Shown here in pieces: positions 54,046 to 63,523 of a stretch of 64,000 nt of DNA. A program made the position numbers and the translations under genes. Below the pieces are notes generated by a model that was not told where the DNA came from, made no database searches, and saw only the letters and a program-made list of their open reading frames with translations. Where the stretch lies: positions 2,703,653-2,767,652 of the forward strand of contig NZ_MQUB01000001.1 of the NCBI RefSeq assembly GCF_002943755.1, in the 5' to 3' direction. The stretch comes from Aureitalea marina (GTDB lineage Bacteria; Bacteroidota; Bacteroidia; Flavobacteriales; Flavobacteriaceae). Position 1 is the first letter of the stretch, and the number at the start of each line of letters is the position of its first letter.

Positions 54046-54792
54046 ATGAAACTTACACTAAAAATTTGGCGTCAGAAGAACGCAAATACCAAGGGAAGCA
54101 TGCAGACCTATCCCATCGATAACATCGATGGAGACATGTCCTTTTTGGAAATGCTAGACGTACTCAATGAACAACTGATCGCTCAGGGTGAAGAACCAGT
54201 GGTCTTTGATCACGATTGTCGAGAAGGGATTTGTGGGTCTTGTTCCCTACAGATCAATGGTGAACCGCATGGACCGGATCGCCTGATAACTACTTGCCAA
54301 CTACACATGCGGAAATTCAACGATGGGGATATCATTGTGATCGAGCCTTTCCGCGCCAATGCATTCCCGGTGATCAAGGACCTGATGGTCGATCGATCTG
54401 CATTTGATCGAATCCAACAGGCCGGTGGGTATGTTTCGGTGAATACTTCCGGAAACACCATTGATGCCAACGCCATTCCCATTGAGAAGGACGCCGCGGA
54501 TGAGTCTTTCAACGCTGCAGCCTGTATCGGTTGTGGAGCTTGTGTGGCTGCTTGTAAGAATGCCAGTGCCATGTTATTCACTGCCGCCAAGGTCAGTCAA
54601 TATGCCTTGTTGCCACAAGGGCAGGTTGAAGCTACCCGCAGGGTGTTGAATATGGTAGAGCAAATGGACAAGGAAGGATTCGGTAATTGTACCAATACCG
54701 GAGCCTGTGAAATTGAGTGTCCAAAAGGAATTTCGCTCGAGAACATCGCCCGGATGAACAGGGAGTATCTCTCGGCGAGTGTTGTGGGATAA
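54046..54792 (+). CDS. sdhB: Succinate dehydrogenase iron-sulfur subunit
   Basis: Passes electrons from FAD to the quinone site through three Fe-S clusters. The 248-residue protein has the [2Fe-2S] cysteines in '[12 protein letters not shown]' (Cys58, 63, 66) with Cys84 in 'TTCQLH'. The [4Fe-4S]/[3Fe-4S] cysteines are in '[13 protein letters not shown]' (about 162-172) and '[15 protein letters not shown]' (about 210-225). It follows sdhA by 15 bases and is closed by a terminator. Confidence 0.97.
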   Translation: MKLTLKIWRQKNANTKGSMQTYPIDNIDGDMSFLEMLDVLNEQLIAQGEEPVVFDHDCREGICGSCSLQINGEPHGPDRLITTCQLHMRKFNDGDIIVIEPFRANAFPVIKDLMVDRSAFDRIQQAGGYVSVNTSGNTIDANAIPIEKDAADESFNAAACIGCGACVAACKNASAMLFTAAKVSQYALLPQGQVEATRRVLNMVEQMDKEGFGNCTNTGACEIECPKGISLENIARMNREYLSASVVG

Positions 54793-54814
54793 TATCCTGA
54801 AATGATATTGAAAG

Positions 54815-54843
54815 AACCCGGATCTGTAGGTCCGGGTTTTTTA
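54815..54843 (+). terminator. Rho-independent terminator after sdhCAB
   Basis: AACCCGGA (54815-54822), an eight-base loop, TCCGGGTT (54831-54838), then a T run. It also lies just beyond the stop of the convergent histidine kinase. Confidence 0.92.
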
Positions 54844-54845
54844 GT

Positions 54846-57083
54846 TTACATGGCCTGCAGATGTGGATTACCGTCCTTGATCCGCAGGTTTTTTAGTATG
54901 GTCTGCTCAAACTTGCTGGCGTCGTAGGGCTTGACGATAATGTCGTCCATTCCCGCCTCGTAGATCTTGGAGCGTAGTTCTTCTACTTCTACAGCAGTTA
55001 GCGCAAGTATGGGGACATGGGTGTTGAATTTCCTGATCTCTTTACTAGCCGTAATTCCGTCCATCACAGGCATATTGATGTCCATCAGGATGAGATCCAG
55101 ACTTCCTTTGCCCACTCGTTCTATGGCCTCCATCCCGTTATTGGCAATGAAACATTGAACACCATTCTTTTCCAGGATCTTCAGGGTAACGATCTGGTTG
55201 ATCCGGTTGTCTTCCACGATCAGTATCTTCTTGCCTTCCAGTTCCCGCTTGTTCATGGCTGTTGCCTCAGGTTGATAAACGTCCTGGGTAACTTTTCCAA
55301 AATTGAGGCAGAAGCTGAAGTTGGACCCCTCTCCTAAGGTGCTTTTCAGTTGGATCTCGGAATTTGAACTAGCAAGAAGCTTCTTTACAATGGGTAGTCC
55401 GAGACCTGTACCCTGATAGTTGTAATTGAGCGAATCTCCCTGGGAGAATTCATCATAGATCAGTTCCTGCTTCTCCTGGGCGATCCCGATCCCCGTATCT
55501 TCTACTTCGAAGCGGAGCCTGGATTCCTCATTGGATTCGTCTTCCACCTTTACCCTGATGGTTATCGTCCCGTTTTCTGTGAACTTGATGGCATTACCTA
55601 CTAGATTCATCAAAATTTGAGACAGTCGGATAGAATTACCATGTACCCATTTGGGAACGTTCTCGCCTATGTCCATAACCAGTTCATTGTGGTGTTGAAT
55701 TCTCATGTACTCAAAAGAAGCCGCGATGGTTCGAAGAAGATCACAAAGATCAAAATTGGCCCTATCGTCCTCTAGCTTGTCAGAATCAATCTTATTGATC
55801 TGCAAAACGTCATTGATAAGAGCCAAGAGGTAATCTGCAGAGAATTTCAGCGATTTAAGATCCTTTTCATGACTTTTTAAGGATTCGTCCTCCAGTAAAA
55901 TAGTAGACAAACCGATCACTCCGTAGAGTGGTGTGCGCAATTCGTGACTTACCGTGGAGAAGAAATTACTTTTAGAACGAGACAGCTGTTCGGATCTTTC
56001 TTTGGCCTCGAGGTATTCTTTGTTCTTCTTTTTGAGTTGAAAAACCAGTTCTTTTCTTTTTCTGAAAGCCAGAAAAAGTACGATCATCAAAGTCATACCG
56101 GCCACGGACAAGATCATGAGTACAGTATTGAGCCTGCCTTGGCTGGCTACGATCTCCGCCTGGAATTGATTTTCCAATTCCGCAGCCTTGACGTCCTTTC
56201 GGTATTCGTCTACCTGGAATTTGGCCGAAATAGTCTCTACTTCGGCTTCACTGAGTTCCTCCAACCCTTGTTGCAGGTAGCGCTCGTATTCCTTGCGCAT
56301 GTCAAAGGCTTCTTCAAAGCGTTCCTGGGCAAACAGACTCTCGCTGTAAATATCATAGGCGCTTTCAAGTTCTATGTTGAGATCTTGTTTTTTGGCCTCC
56401 TCTATTGCTTTGATCAGATAGGAGTCTACTGTCGTATAATCTTCTTTTTCGAAGTAGTATTCTGCAAAGAGGATATCCAGGCCGATCTCAAATGATTCCC
56501 GGGTATGGCCAAGAAGTCTTTTCGCCTGGATCAGGTGGAGGTAGGCTTTATTGTAGTTGTCTGACTCCATGGCTGTTATGATAGTATTGTAATGCGCTTT
56601 GGCAAGCCCGGCGGAATCCTTGAGTTTTGCGAACAGGTCTATGGATTTATTGTGATAAGTGAGGGCAGTTTTGTTATCTCCTTTCAGGCCTGAGTAGAAA
56701 TTAGCCAGGTCCATATAGGAGAGTGCCCGGGCGCTGTCATTTTGGGTCCTACTGGCGAATCGTTGCGATTTGATGAAACTCTCTTCTGCCAAAACAGTAT
56801 CCTGAATGGCCAGGTAATCGTAACCTAAATGACGATAACCCATATAGATGTACTCGGGATTGTTATCGGCAAGGGCTCGAGTAAGCAGGTGAATATTTAC
56901 ACCTAATGATTTTTTGTAGTCCCCGTTGAAGTAGTAATTATCCGCAGAATCGATCAGCTGTTGGTAATATTCCCTGGAATGCGCATTGCGGTTCATATAG
57001 CCGTCATTCCGCTCATATTGGACTTGAGCGGGGGCCATAATGCAGCAGGAAAAAAGAAATACGATCAGGGCAATTCGTATCAT
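54846..57083 (-). CDS. TPR-sensor hybrid histidine kinase with receiver domain
   Basis: A 745-residue two-component protein. It has a signal peptide (1-19), a periplasmic region of about six TPR-like repeats (about 40-270), and a coiled coil (about 275-318). One transmembrane helix (about 319-340) leads to HisKA with 'FFSTVSHELRTPLYG' (phospho-His380), an HATPase_c domain (N box 'QILMNLVGNAIKF', G boxes 'VEDTGIGIAQ', 'GTGLGLPIVK') and a C-terminal receiver (about 620-735; 'ILIVEDNRINQ', phospho-Asp in 'LILMDINMPVMDG'). It has no DNA-binding output, so it must signal to another protein; no response regulator is adjacent. The signal sensed is unknown. Confidence 0.93.
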   Translation of the reverse strand: MIRIALIVFLFSCCIMAPAQVQYERNDGYMNRNAHSREYYQQLIDSADNYYFNGDYKKSLGVNIHLLTRALADNNPEYIYMGYRHLGYDYLAIQDTVLAEESFIKSQRFASRTQNDSARALSYMDLANFYSGLKGDNKTALTYHNKSIDLFAKLKDSAGLAKAHYNTIITAMESDNYNKAYLHLIQAKRLLGHTRESFEIGLDILFAEYYFEKEDYTTVDSYLIKAIEEAKKQDLNIELESAYDIYSESLFAQERFEEAFDMRKEYERYLQQGLEELSEAEVETISAKFQVDEYRKDVKAAELENQFQAEIVASQGRLNTVLMILSVAGMTLMIVLFLAFRKRKELVFQLKKKNKEYLEAKERSEQLSRSKSNFFSTVSHELRTPLYGVIGLSTILLEDESLKSHEKDLKSLKFSADYLLALINDVLQINKIDSDKLEDDRANFDLCDLLRTIAASFEYMRIQHHNELVMDIGENVPKWVHGNSIRLSQILMNLVGNAIKFTENGTITIRVKVEDESNEESRLRFEVEDTGIGIAQEKQELIYDEFSQGDSLNYNYQGTGLGLPIVKKLLASSNSEIQLKSTLGEGSNFSFCLNFGKVTQDVYQPEATAMNKRELEGKKILIVEDNRINQIVTLKILEKNGVQCFIANNGMEAIERVGKGSLDLILMDINMPVMDGITASKEIRKFNTHVPILALTAVEVEELRSKIYEAGMDDIIVKPYDASKFEQTILKNLRIKDGNPHLQAM

Positions 57084-57203
57084 CTTTTTGGTTATTAGTT
57101 AATTTGGGGGCTACAATGTACTAATTTTCTTTCAATTAGTAGTAAATTACCTACAATTAAGACGATTATAGAAATCCAGGGCTGATGAAGAACCTCAAGT
57201 CAT

Positions 57204-58901
57204 TTAATGGTCCTGAGGCCCGGTAGCTCCTTTTGGAATACGAATATCTTCCACCAAATGGACGATTTCCTGAGGTGGGGCGGGGGTAAATCGACTGATT
57301 ATCAGGGCAACCGCGAAGTTCAGCAGCATACCCACGGTTCCAAAGCCTTCCGGCGAGATTCCCCACCACCAATGTTCCGGTCCGCTGCTTACATCTGCGC
57401 CTATCCATTTTAGTTTAAAACGGGCGATATAGTAAGCTGTTAGCCCCAATCCTGCTACCATACCGGCAACTGCTCCTTCCTTGTTCATTCTTTTGTAAAA
57501 GATGCCCAGTACGATAGCTGGAAAGAATGAGGCGGCAGCAAAGCCGAATGCAAGGGCTACCACGCTGGCTACAAAGCCAGGCGGGTTGATCCCAAAATAT
57601 CCGGCAACGCAAACGGCAAGAACAGAAGCACCCCTGGCGGCCCATAGTTCGCCTTTTTCAGAGATTTCCGGCATCACGATCTTTTTCAACAGGTCGTGTG
57701 AAATGGAGGACGAAATGACCAAAAGAAGGCCCGCTGCCGTCGATAGGGCAGCAGCCAATCCTCCGGCGGCAACCAAGGCTATGACCCAATTAGGAAGGCG
57801 AGCGATCTCTGGGTTGGCCAGGACCATGATGTCCGGATCGATGACTAATTCGTTCTGCTCATCATCGGCCAGGTATTGTATCCGCCCATCATTATTCTTG
57901 TCTCCATAGGTCAATAAACCGGTTTCTTCCCATTTCTTAAACCACTCTGGCATGGCCTGGTAAGGCTGATCTTGAACTGTTTCTATTAGGTTTGTGCGCG
58001 CAAAGACCGCAATTGCCGGAGCAGTAGTATAGAGTATGGCGATAAAGATTAAGGCGTACAGAGCCGATTTCCTGGCATCCCTGACTTTTGGTACTGTAAA
58101 GAACCGAACAATTACGTGAGGCAGGCCCGCTGTTCCAAGCATCAGGGCGGCTGTGATAAAGAATACATCGATCTTGGATTTGGTCCCTGAAGTGTATTCG
58201 TTGAAACCTAATTCGGTTAATAGACCATCTAATTTATCCAGCAGGTATACCCCATCACTACCTTGAGCTCCGAAACCTATCTGGGGTATGGGGTTACCGG
58301 TCATCTGTAAAGAGATAAAAATGGCCGGCACCATAAAGGCAAATATCAGTACGCAATATTGAGCCACCTGTGTATAGGTGATCCCTTTCATTCCTCCTAA
58401 TATGGCATAGAACAGGACTATCCCCATACCGATAAAGACTCCGGTATTCACTTCAACTTCCAGAAAGCGGGAAAAGACCACTCCAACCCCTCTCATCTGA
58501 CCAGAGACATAGGTAAATGATACAAAAAGGGCGGCGACAATGGCGACCAATCTGGCCCAGTGAGAATAATAGCGATCCCCGATAAAATCCGGAACTGTGA
58601 ACTTTCCGAATTTCCTGAGATAAGGCGCGAGTAAAAGAGCTAACAGCACATAACCACCTGTCCAGCCCATCAGGTAAACTGATCCATCATATCCGGCAAA
58701 GGAGATGATCCCAGCCATGGAAATGAACGAGGCAGCAGACATCCAATCTGCTGCGGTTGCCATTCCGTTGGCCAGGGGTGAAACGCCTCCGCCGGCGACA
58801 TAGAAATCCTTGGTGGAGGCCGCTTTGGACCAAATAGCTATTCCGATATACAGACCGAAAGTGATAAAGACCAGGATATAGGTCCAGGCTTGAACGTCCA
58901 T
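57204..58901 (-). CDS. Sodium:solute symporter (ActP-like, VC_2705 type)
   Basis: A 565-residue SSS-family importer with about 13 predicted helices and the motifs 'FYVAGGGVSPLANGMATAAD', 'MSAASFISMAGIISFAGYD' and 'ALSTAAGLLLVISSSISHDL' (sodium site). The long insertion about 340-370 and pairing with a DUF4212 gene mark the VC_2705-type subgroup, presumed to import short-chain organic acids such as acetate. It starts one base after the DUF4212 stop, so the two are co-translated. Confidence 0.93.
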   Translation of the reverse strand: MDVQAWTYILVFITFGLYIGIAIWSKAASTKDFYVAGGGVSPLANGMATAADWMSAASFISMAGIISFAGYDGSVYLMGWTGGYVLLALLLAPYLRKFGKFTVPDFIGDRYYSHWARLVAIVAALFVSFTYVSGQMRGVGVVFSRFLEVEVNTGVFIGMGIVLFYAILGGMKGITYTQVAQYCVLIFAFMVPAIFISLQMTGNPIPQIGFGAQGSDGVYLLDKLDGLLTELGFNEYTSGTKSKIDVFFITAALMLGTAGLPHVIVRFFTVPKVRDARKSALYALIFIAILYTTAPAIAVFARTNLIETVQDQPYQAMPEWFKKWEETGLLTYGDKNNDGRIQYLADDEQNELVIDPDIMVLANPEIARLPNWVIALVAAGGLAAALSTAAGLLLVISSSISHDLLKKIVMPEISEKGELWAARGASVLAVCVAGYFGINPPGFVASVVALAFGFAAASFFPAIVLGIFYKRMNKEGAVAGMVAGLGLTAYYIARFKLKWIGADVSSGPEHWWWGISPEGFGTVGMLLNFAVALIISRFTPAPPQEIVHLVEDIRIPKGATGPQDH

Positions 58902-58902
58902 A

Positions 58903-59157
58903 TCAGTCTTCCAAGTTGAATTTCTTGTCCAGTTTTCTCATCAACCAAACATAGATCAGGATCAGCATAATGAACAAGTAGATGGCCCCTTGCTGGGCAA
59001 ACCAGAAGCCCAGTTTAAATCCCCCCAGTCTAATCTCGTTTAATTGCTCTACCAATAAAATTCCGAAAACGTAGGATACAAGGAACCAGATAGCAAGCAG
59101 TATGATCAGGTACCTGATATTGTGTTTCCAATAGGTTTTGTTGGAAGGGGTTGTCAT
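58903..59157 (-). CDS. DUF4212 small membrane subunit
   Basis: An 84-residue protein with two helices (about 13-32, 50-70) and the family hallmark 'FKLGFWFAQQGAIYLFIMLI'. DUF4212 genes are almost always upstream of a sodium:solute symporter, as here, and probably encode its accessory subunit. The ATG is 60 bases from the divergent aminotransferase ATG. Confidence 0.93.
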   Translation of the reverse strand: MTTPSNKTYWKHNIRYLIILLAIWFLVSYVFGILLVEQLNEIRLGGFKLGFWFAQQGAIYLFIMLILIYVWLMRKLDKKFNLED

Positions 59158-59217
59158 AGGTTTTACGCGAGTTTTAAAGATACATTTTTTAAATTAGTCC
59201 AATCTGAGTTTACCCCT

Positions 59218-60366
59218 ATGAGCCACCTGTCTAAATTACCCGATGTAGGGACCACCATTTTCACTGTAATGAGTAAAATGGCAGTCGATCACAACGCAAT
59301 TAACCTCTCCCAAGGATATCCGGACTTCCCTTCGGATCCGGCCTTGATCGAGTTGGTGGTTCGAGCTATGCGAGACGGACTCAACCAGTATGCTCCCATG
59401 CCCGGCTTGCTTTCTTTAAGAGAGGCCATATCTGAAAAGACAGCATCGCTCTATGGTCGTTTATACGATCCTGTATCCGAGGTAACTGTTACCGCAGGAG
59501 CTACCCAAGCGCTTTTTACTGCCATTTCTGCCTTTATCTACCCCGGAGACGAAGTAATTCTCTTTGCGCCTGCCTACGATTCCTACCTGCCTGCAGTCGA
59601 ACTATACGGTGGGAAGGCACGGGTTGTCCAAATGAAACCTCCGGCCTACAAGCCGGACTGGGAAGAGGTAGAATCCCTTATTACCGATAGGACCAAAATG
59701 CTGGTTATCAATTCTCCTCACAACCCAACTGGCACAGTTTGGGATGAGCAGGATATGAAGACTCTGCAAGATCTGGCTGTCAGATACGACTTCATGGTCC
59801 TCAGTGATGAGGTCTATGAACACATCATCTTTGACGGAATTCATCATCAGAGTGCCAGCAAATTTGAAGCTTTGGCCCAGCGCAGCCTGGTGACGGCCTC
59901 TTTCGGCAAAACATTTCACAATACAGGATGGAAGTTGGGATACTGCTTGGCACCATCTGGGCTTATGGAAGAATTCAGAAAGGTCCACCAGTACAATGTA
60001 TTTTCAGTAAACAGGCCGGTTCAGGAAGGCCTGGCGGCCTATTTAAAGGATCCTCGGAATTATCTGAATCTCGGTCAGTTCTATCAAGAAAAAAGAGATC
60101 ACTTTCTGAAAATGGTCTCGGGCTCAAGATTTGAGTTATTACCCTCCTCGGGCACTTATTTTCAGCTGTTGGATTACAGCAGTATAAGTGATGAAGGCGA
60201 TGTGCAGTTTGCAGAAAGTCTTACTGTGGAAAAGGGTTTGGCCACCATTCCAACCTCCGTCTTTAATCCAGGTGGAGAAGATTTCAGGCAGTTGAGGGTA
60301 TGCTTTGCCAAGACCACGGAAACCCTGGATAAGGCCGCCGAAATCATTAATGCCGTTCAACACTAA
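59218..60366 (+). CDS. Methionine aminotransferase (class I/II PLP-dependent)
   Basis: A 382-residue aminotransferase of the YbdL/kynurenine-aminotransferase-like group, which transaminates methionine or glutamine with keto acids. Motifs: 'NLSQGYPDFPSDPALIELV' (about 27), 'INSPHNPTGTVW' (about 165), 'LSDEVYEHI', and the PLP Lys in 'ASFGKTFHNTGWKLGY' (about 230). The ATG at 59218 ('MSHLSKLPDVGTTIF') gives the standard N-terminus. Four bases downstream lies an omega-amidase-type gene, a pairing that suggests methionine salvage. Confidence 0.92.
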   Translation: MSHLSKLPDVGTTIFTVMSKMAVDHNAINLSQGYPDFPSDPALIELVVRAMRDGLNQYAPMPGLLSLREAISEKTASLYGRLYDPVSEVTVTAGATQALFTAISAFIYPGDEVILFAPAYDSYLPAVELYGGKARVVQMKPPAYKPDWEEVESLITDRTKMLVINSPHNPTGTVWDEQDMKTLQDLAVRYDFMVLSDEVYEHIIFDGIHHQSASKFEALAQRSLVTASFGKTFHNTGWKLGYCLAPSGLMEEFRKVHQYNVFSVNRPVQEGLAAYLKDPRNYLNLGQFYQEKRDHFLKMVSGSRFELLPSSGTYFQLLDYSSISDEGDVQFAESLTVEKGLATIPTSVFNPGGEDFRQLRVCFAKTTETLDKAAEIINAVQH

Positions 60367-60369
60367 CTC

Positions 60370-61152
60370 ATGGACCAAGAATTGAACGTAGCCCTCTTGC
60401 AACTGGATCTGGTATGGCAAGACCCGGTAGCCAACATCGAACAGATCGAAAACCTGATAAGCCAGATCGATCAAGCTGTTGATTTGATTGTACTGCCCGA
60501 GATGTTTACCACAGGATTCAGCATGGATGCCCGTAACCTAGCGCAACCGGATCTGGGACCCACCTTAGGGTGGATGATCGGATTGGCCGCCAGCCGACAA
60601 AGTGCCATTTGCGGGAGTTTGATCATAGAGGCTGAAGGAAATTATTACAATAGATTTTACCTGGTTACTCCAAGCGGTGAGGTCCATCGCTATGATAAGA
60701 GACACACCTTTACCCTCGCTGGTGAGGATCGTGTTTATAAAAGTGGACAGGATCAGGTGCTGATCGAGTATAAAGGTTGGCGCATTCTCCCGCAGATTTG
60801 TTATGATCTACGTTTTCCTGTTTGGGTCCGCAATACCATGGAATACGATCTGGTCTTGTACGTTGCTAACTGGCCCGGAAAGAGAATATTGGCCTGGGAT
60901 AGTTTATTACGAGCAAGGGCTATAGAGAATATGGCCTACTGTATAGGTGTTAACCGGGTTGGGGTAGACGCCAACGGGCATCATTACCCGGGGCATTCGG
61001 CAGCTTACGATGAGCTTGGAGCTATTTTGACCGAAGAGCAGTTCGAAGTAAGCGGAATTCAATATGCACTCCTAGATCACTCCAAGATGCACAGCACCCG
61101 ACAAAAATTAAGATTTCTGGATGACCGCGATCGTTTTAGTCTCCAAGTATAA
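60370..61152 (+). CDS. Nitrilase-superfamily omega-amidase (YafV-like)
   Basis: Hydrolyses alpha-ketoglutaramate or ketosuccinamate, the keto-amides left by glutamine- or asparagine-linked transamination. The 260-residue protein has the Glu-Lys-Cys triad in 'LIVLPEMFTTGFSMDA' (about 38-45), 'YDKRHTFTLAGED' (about 108) and 'PQICYDLRFPVWVRN' (about 142). It follows the methionine aminotransferase by three bases, fitting the salvage enzyme pair. Its end overlaps the convergent Ig-like gene by 17 bases. Confidence 0.92.
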   Translation: MDQELNVALLQLDLVWQDPVANIEQIENLISQIDQAVDLIVLPEMFTTGFSMDARNLAQPDLGPTLGWMIGLAASRQSAICGSLIIEAEGNYYNRFYLVTPSGEVHRYDKRHTFTLAGEDRVYKSGQDQVLIEYKGWRILPQICYDLRFPVWVRNTMEYDLVLYVANWPGKRILAWDSLLRARAIENMAYCIGVNRVGVDANGHHYPGHSAAYDELGAILTEEQFEVSGIQYALLDHSKMHSTRQKLRFLDDRDRFSLQV

Positions 61153-62752
61153 AGGTTTCGTTCAGACTCCAATTGGCCCGGACCTCGATCAGTTCTGGAT
61201 AGTAGATCACCTTTTCGGGTAGTAGTCTTTTTAAGAAATTTCCGCTATCCCATCTCCCATTATCGTTGGAATCCTCGATCAAACGGATATAGTATTTTGC
61301 GGGAAGGATATAATCGAAATTTATCGGTTCCTGGGATTGGAGGCGAGCTTCCCTGACCACGCGATAACTCTCATCGACCAACTGAACAACCAGGGGATAA
61401 TTGGCCTGGCCCACCAAATTTAGGTCCAGGGTACCATAGTCGGATAAGGCGATGGTCCTGAAATTGTATTGTAGTGTGTCATTGGTCTCACCGTAAAAAT
61501 CCGTAATCGCCCCAGGGTAAAAACGAACGCGGTAAGCCGTCTCATCTGCTTTGTCAAACACCAAAGAAGCCTCGTTGAATTCTTCGTTCAGGGTTACTTC
61601 AGGGACTATCATAGTGCTGTCCTGTGCCATGATCTCCATCAGGTCAGGATTCAGATCGACTATAGGGGTGTTAGCCCTGATTTTAAAGCTATCCCTGGGG
61701 ATCAGGGTGCGATTACTAATGGAGTTCACCACCAGTGAATCTGCATACAGGTCTCGGGTTCGCACAATTATCGAGTCCGACCGTTCCCCTTTCCTGGCCA
61801 TGAAATAGAGGGTGTCCTGTTGTTCTACATCAATGGCGGGTTTAAACCAATATTGGATGGTATCGTATTCCCGATTGCGTATTCTTTTGAATTCAAAATC
61901 ATCAGGCAGTTCGGACATGGGCTCCAGGTAGAGGTCCGATCCATCCCCCTGAAATCCCAACTGTAGATGGTATTTGCTTACATGACGGGCGCGGCCAACT
62001 TCATAATCCAATTCTTCCTTAAAGAGGACCAGATCAAAAAGACTATCACTAGGTACGTTCACCATCTGGGGGATAAATCCGATCTTATCCGTATCCGGCT
62101 GGAAGGTATAATTACTCTGTTCTTCCTGCAGTGCTACCAGTAAATAACGTCCTTCTTTTAGGTTAGTAAATTCAAAGAGGTTGGTCGTATCCCTAAGGGT
62201 GGTGATGTAGGTCGGCTTTTCAAGGTAGACCACAGAATCTGTAAACTCTTCGGTCACTTCGTATAACATCAGGGTAGGCTGGGCCGCCAATTCCGATAGT
62301 AGAGCATCCCTCACGGTACCAGATAAGGTTAGACTATCGATATAAGAACCGGTTGAGAACACGTATTTGTAATACAAGTACGGATTTCCTTCGTTGTTAT
62401 CAACTATGCTTTGACCGAAGTTGATCGAATAGGTTGTATTCTCCTTAAGGGTATCATTTATCTTCACTTTCAAGGTCTTGGAAGTGTTGAAAGGGCTGAT
62501 TTCGGGCTGGTACTCCAGCGGAGGAGAGATAATGAGGTTTTGCTGGAGGTCTTCCAGGCGAATAAACTCGTCGAAAGTGACCCGGATCTCGTCCGTATCG
62601 AAGTAGATGGTGTAGTTCTCCGGACTGGTTTTCAGTATGACCGGCGCTATACTATCCCTTGGCCCCCCATCGGGGGAACCTCTCTTGGCACAATTGGAAA
62701 AGGCCAGTATCATGGCCAGGACTGCTAGTAGGTGATAGAGTCGGATCTTCAT
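61136..62752 (-). CDS. Lipoprotein with SbsA-type Ig-like domain
   Basis: A 538-residue lipoprotein ('LAVLAMILAFSNC', Cys near 20). The N-terminal Ig-like domain (about 30-130) shows 'APVILKTSPENYTIYFDTDE', 'IRVTFDEFIRLED' and 'YSINFGQSIVDNNEGN', the SbsA/Big_5 pattern. The rest is a series of beta domains ending 'YYIRLIEDSNDNGRWDSGNF', an EF-hand-like D-rich loop that may bind calcium. Homologues are widespread single-copy genes in Bacteroidota, with no function assigned. The ATG at 62752 is used. Confidence 0.87.
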   Translation of the reverse strand: MKIRLYHLLAVLAMILAFSNCAKRGSPDGGPRDSIAPVILKTSPENYTIYFDTDEIRVTFDEFIRLEDLQQNLIISPPLEYQPEISPFNTSKTLKVKINDTLKENTTYSINFGQSIVDNNEGNPYLYYKYVFSTGSYIDSLTLSGTVRDALLSELAAQPTLMLYEVTEEFTDSVVYLEKPTYITTLRDTTNLFEFTNLKEGRYLLVALQEEQSNYTFQPDTDKIGFIPQMVNVPSDSLFDLVLFKEELDYEVGRARHVSKYHLQLGFQGDGSDLYLEPMSELPDDFEFKRIRNREYDTIQYWFKPAIDVEQQDTLYFMARKGERSDSIIVRTRDLYADSLVVNSISNRTLIPRDSFKIRANTPIVDLNPDLMEIMAQDSTMIVPEVTLNEEFNEASLVFDKADETAYRVRFYPGAITDFYGETNDTLQYNFRTIALSDYGTLDLNLVGQANYPLVVQLVDESYRVVREARLQSQEPINFDYILPAKYYIRLIEDSNDNGRWDSGNFLKRLLPEKVIYYPELIEVRANWSLNETFILGD

Positions 62753-62774
62753 CTGGGGCAAAAATAGTTAAACT

Positions 62775-63440
62775 TTAGGAGGCTATGGCAATGGTGACCA
62801 GGCTCAGTGAAGAAGGATTTAACTTGAGTAATTCCTTTCCGCATAGTTCGAGTGTCATCCCGGTAGTTATAATGTCATCTACCAAAAGCACGTGTTTCCC
62901 TTCTAGGTGAGCACCATCTCGTACATGAAAGGTGGTCTCATCTAGCATTCTTGCGGAACGGGACCGAAAGACCTGTGAAGTTCTTCTGCCTTCACGCTTC
63001 AATATGGTGGGTTCATACGCAGCCCTCAACTGTCCTGCGATCTCCTGGGCGAATCGTTCCACCTGGTTATAACCACGTTTTCGCAATTTTTTTGGATGGA
63101 GTGGGACAGGGACCACCAGGTCAATTTGATTGTACAGATGAGTGCAAGCAAGCTCCGATCCCATCCACTTCCCGAAGAAGGCCCCTATTTGTTGCTTTCC
63201 GTGATACTTTAATTTATGCAGGAGTCTTTGGGTAAGACCTTTCTTCTCAAAACGGACCAAGGAAGTTGCGTATTTCAGGCGCAACCTGCCATAAAAGAAC
63301 AGCTCCATTTGTTTGTCCTGATAACGATGATGGGCCAGAATTGGCAACTTGGACAGACAATACAGGCATAAAACATTTTCTTCCGGATATAATACGGTCT
63401 CGCAACCATGGCATACTCTTGGAAAGAGAAAATCCAGCAT
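62775..63440 (-). CDS. comF: ComF family phosphoribosyltransferase-like protein
   Basis: A 221-residue protein with a zinc-binding N-terminus ('CHGCETVLYPEENVLCLYC', four Cys) and a PRTase domain holding the PRPP loop 'HVLLVDDIITTGMTLELCGK' (about 190). ComF helps natural DNA uptake in some bacteria; in Bacteroidota its role is less clear. It lies 22 bases upstream of the Ig-like gene in the same direction. Confidence 0.92.
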   Translation of the reverse strand: MLDFLFPRVCHGCETVLYPEENVLCLYCLSKLPILAHHRYQDKQMELFFYGRLRLKYATSLVRFEKKGLTQRLLHKLKYHGKQQIGAFFGKWMGSELACTHLYNQIDLVVPVPLHPKKLRKRGYNQVERFAQEIAGQLRAAYEPTILKREGRRTSQVFRSRSARMLDETTFHVRDGAHLEGKHVLLVDDIITTGMTLELCGKELLKLNPSSLSLVTIAIAS

Positions 63441-63489
63441 TTTAAGGCTTTTTTATAGGTGTAAATCAATGCATTATGTGTGGAGTTTG

Positions 63490-63497
63490 TACTTTTG
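63490..63497 (+). promoter_or_regulatory. TAnnTTTG (-7) element upstream of the last gene
   Basis: TACTTTTG, 26 bases before the ATG at 63524. No -33 TTG at proper spacing. Confidence 0.4.
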
Positions 63498-63523
63498 CAT
63501 CCAAACCCAAATATTACATTTAC

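Noticed and set aside
55944..56495. 183-codon frame opposite the histidine kinase
   Set aside because: Antisense shadow of the TPR, coiled-coil and membrane region; the kinase reading is fully supported.
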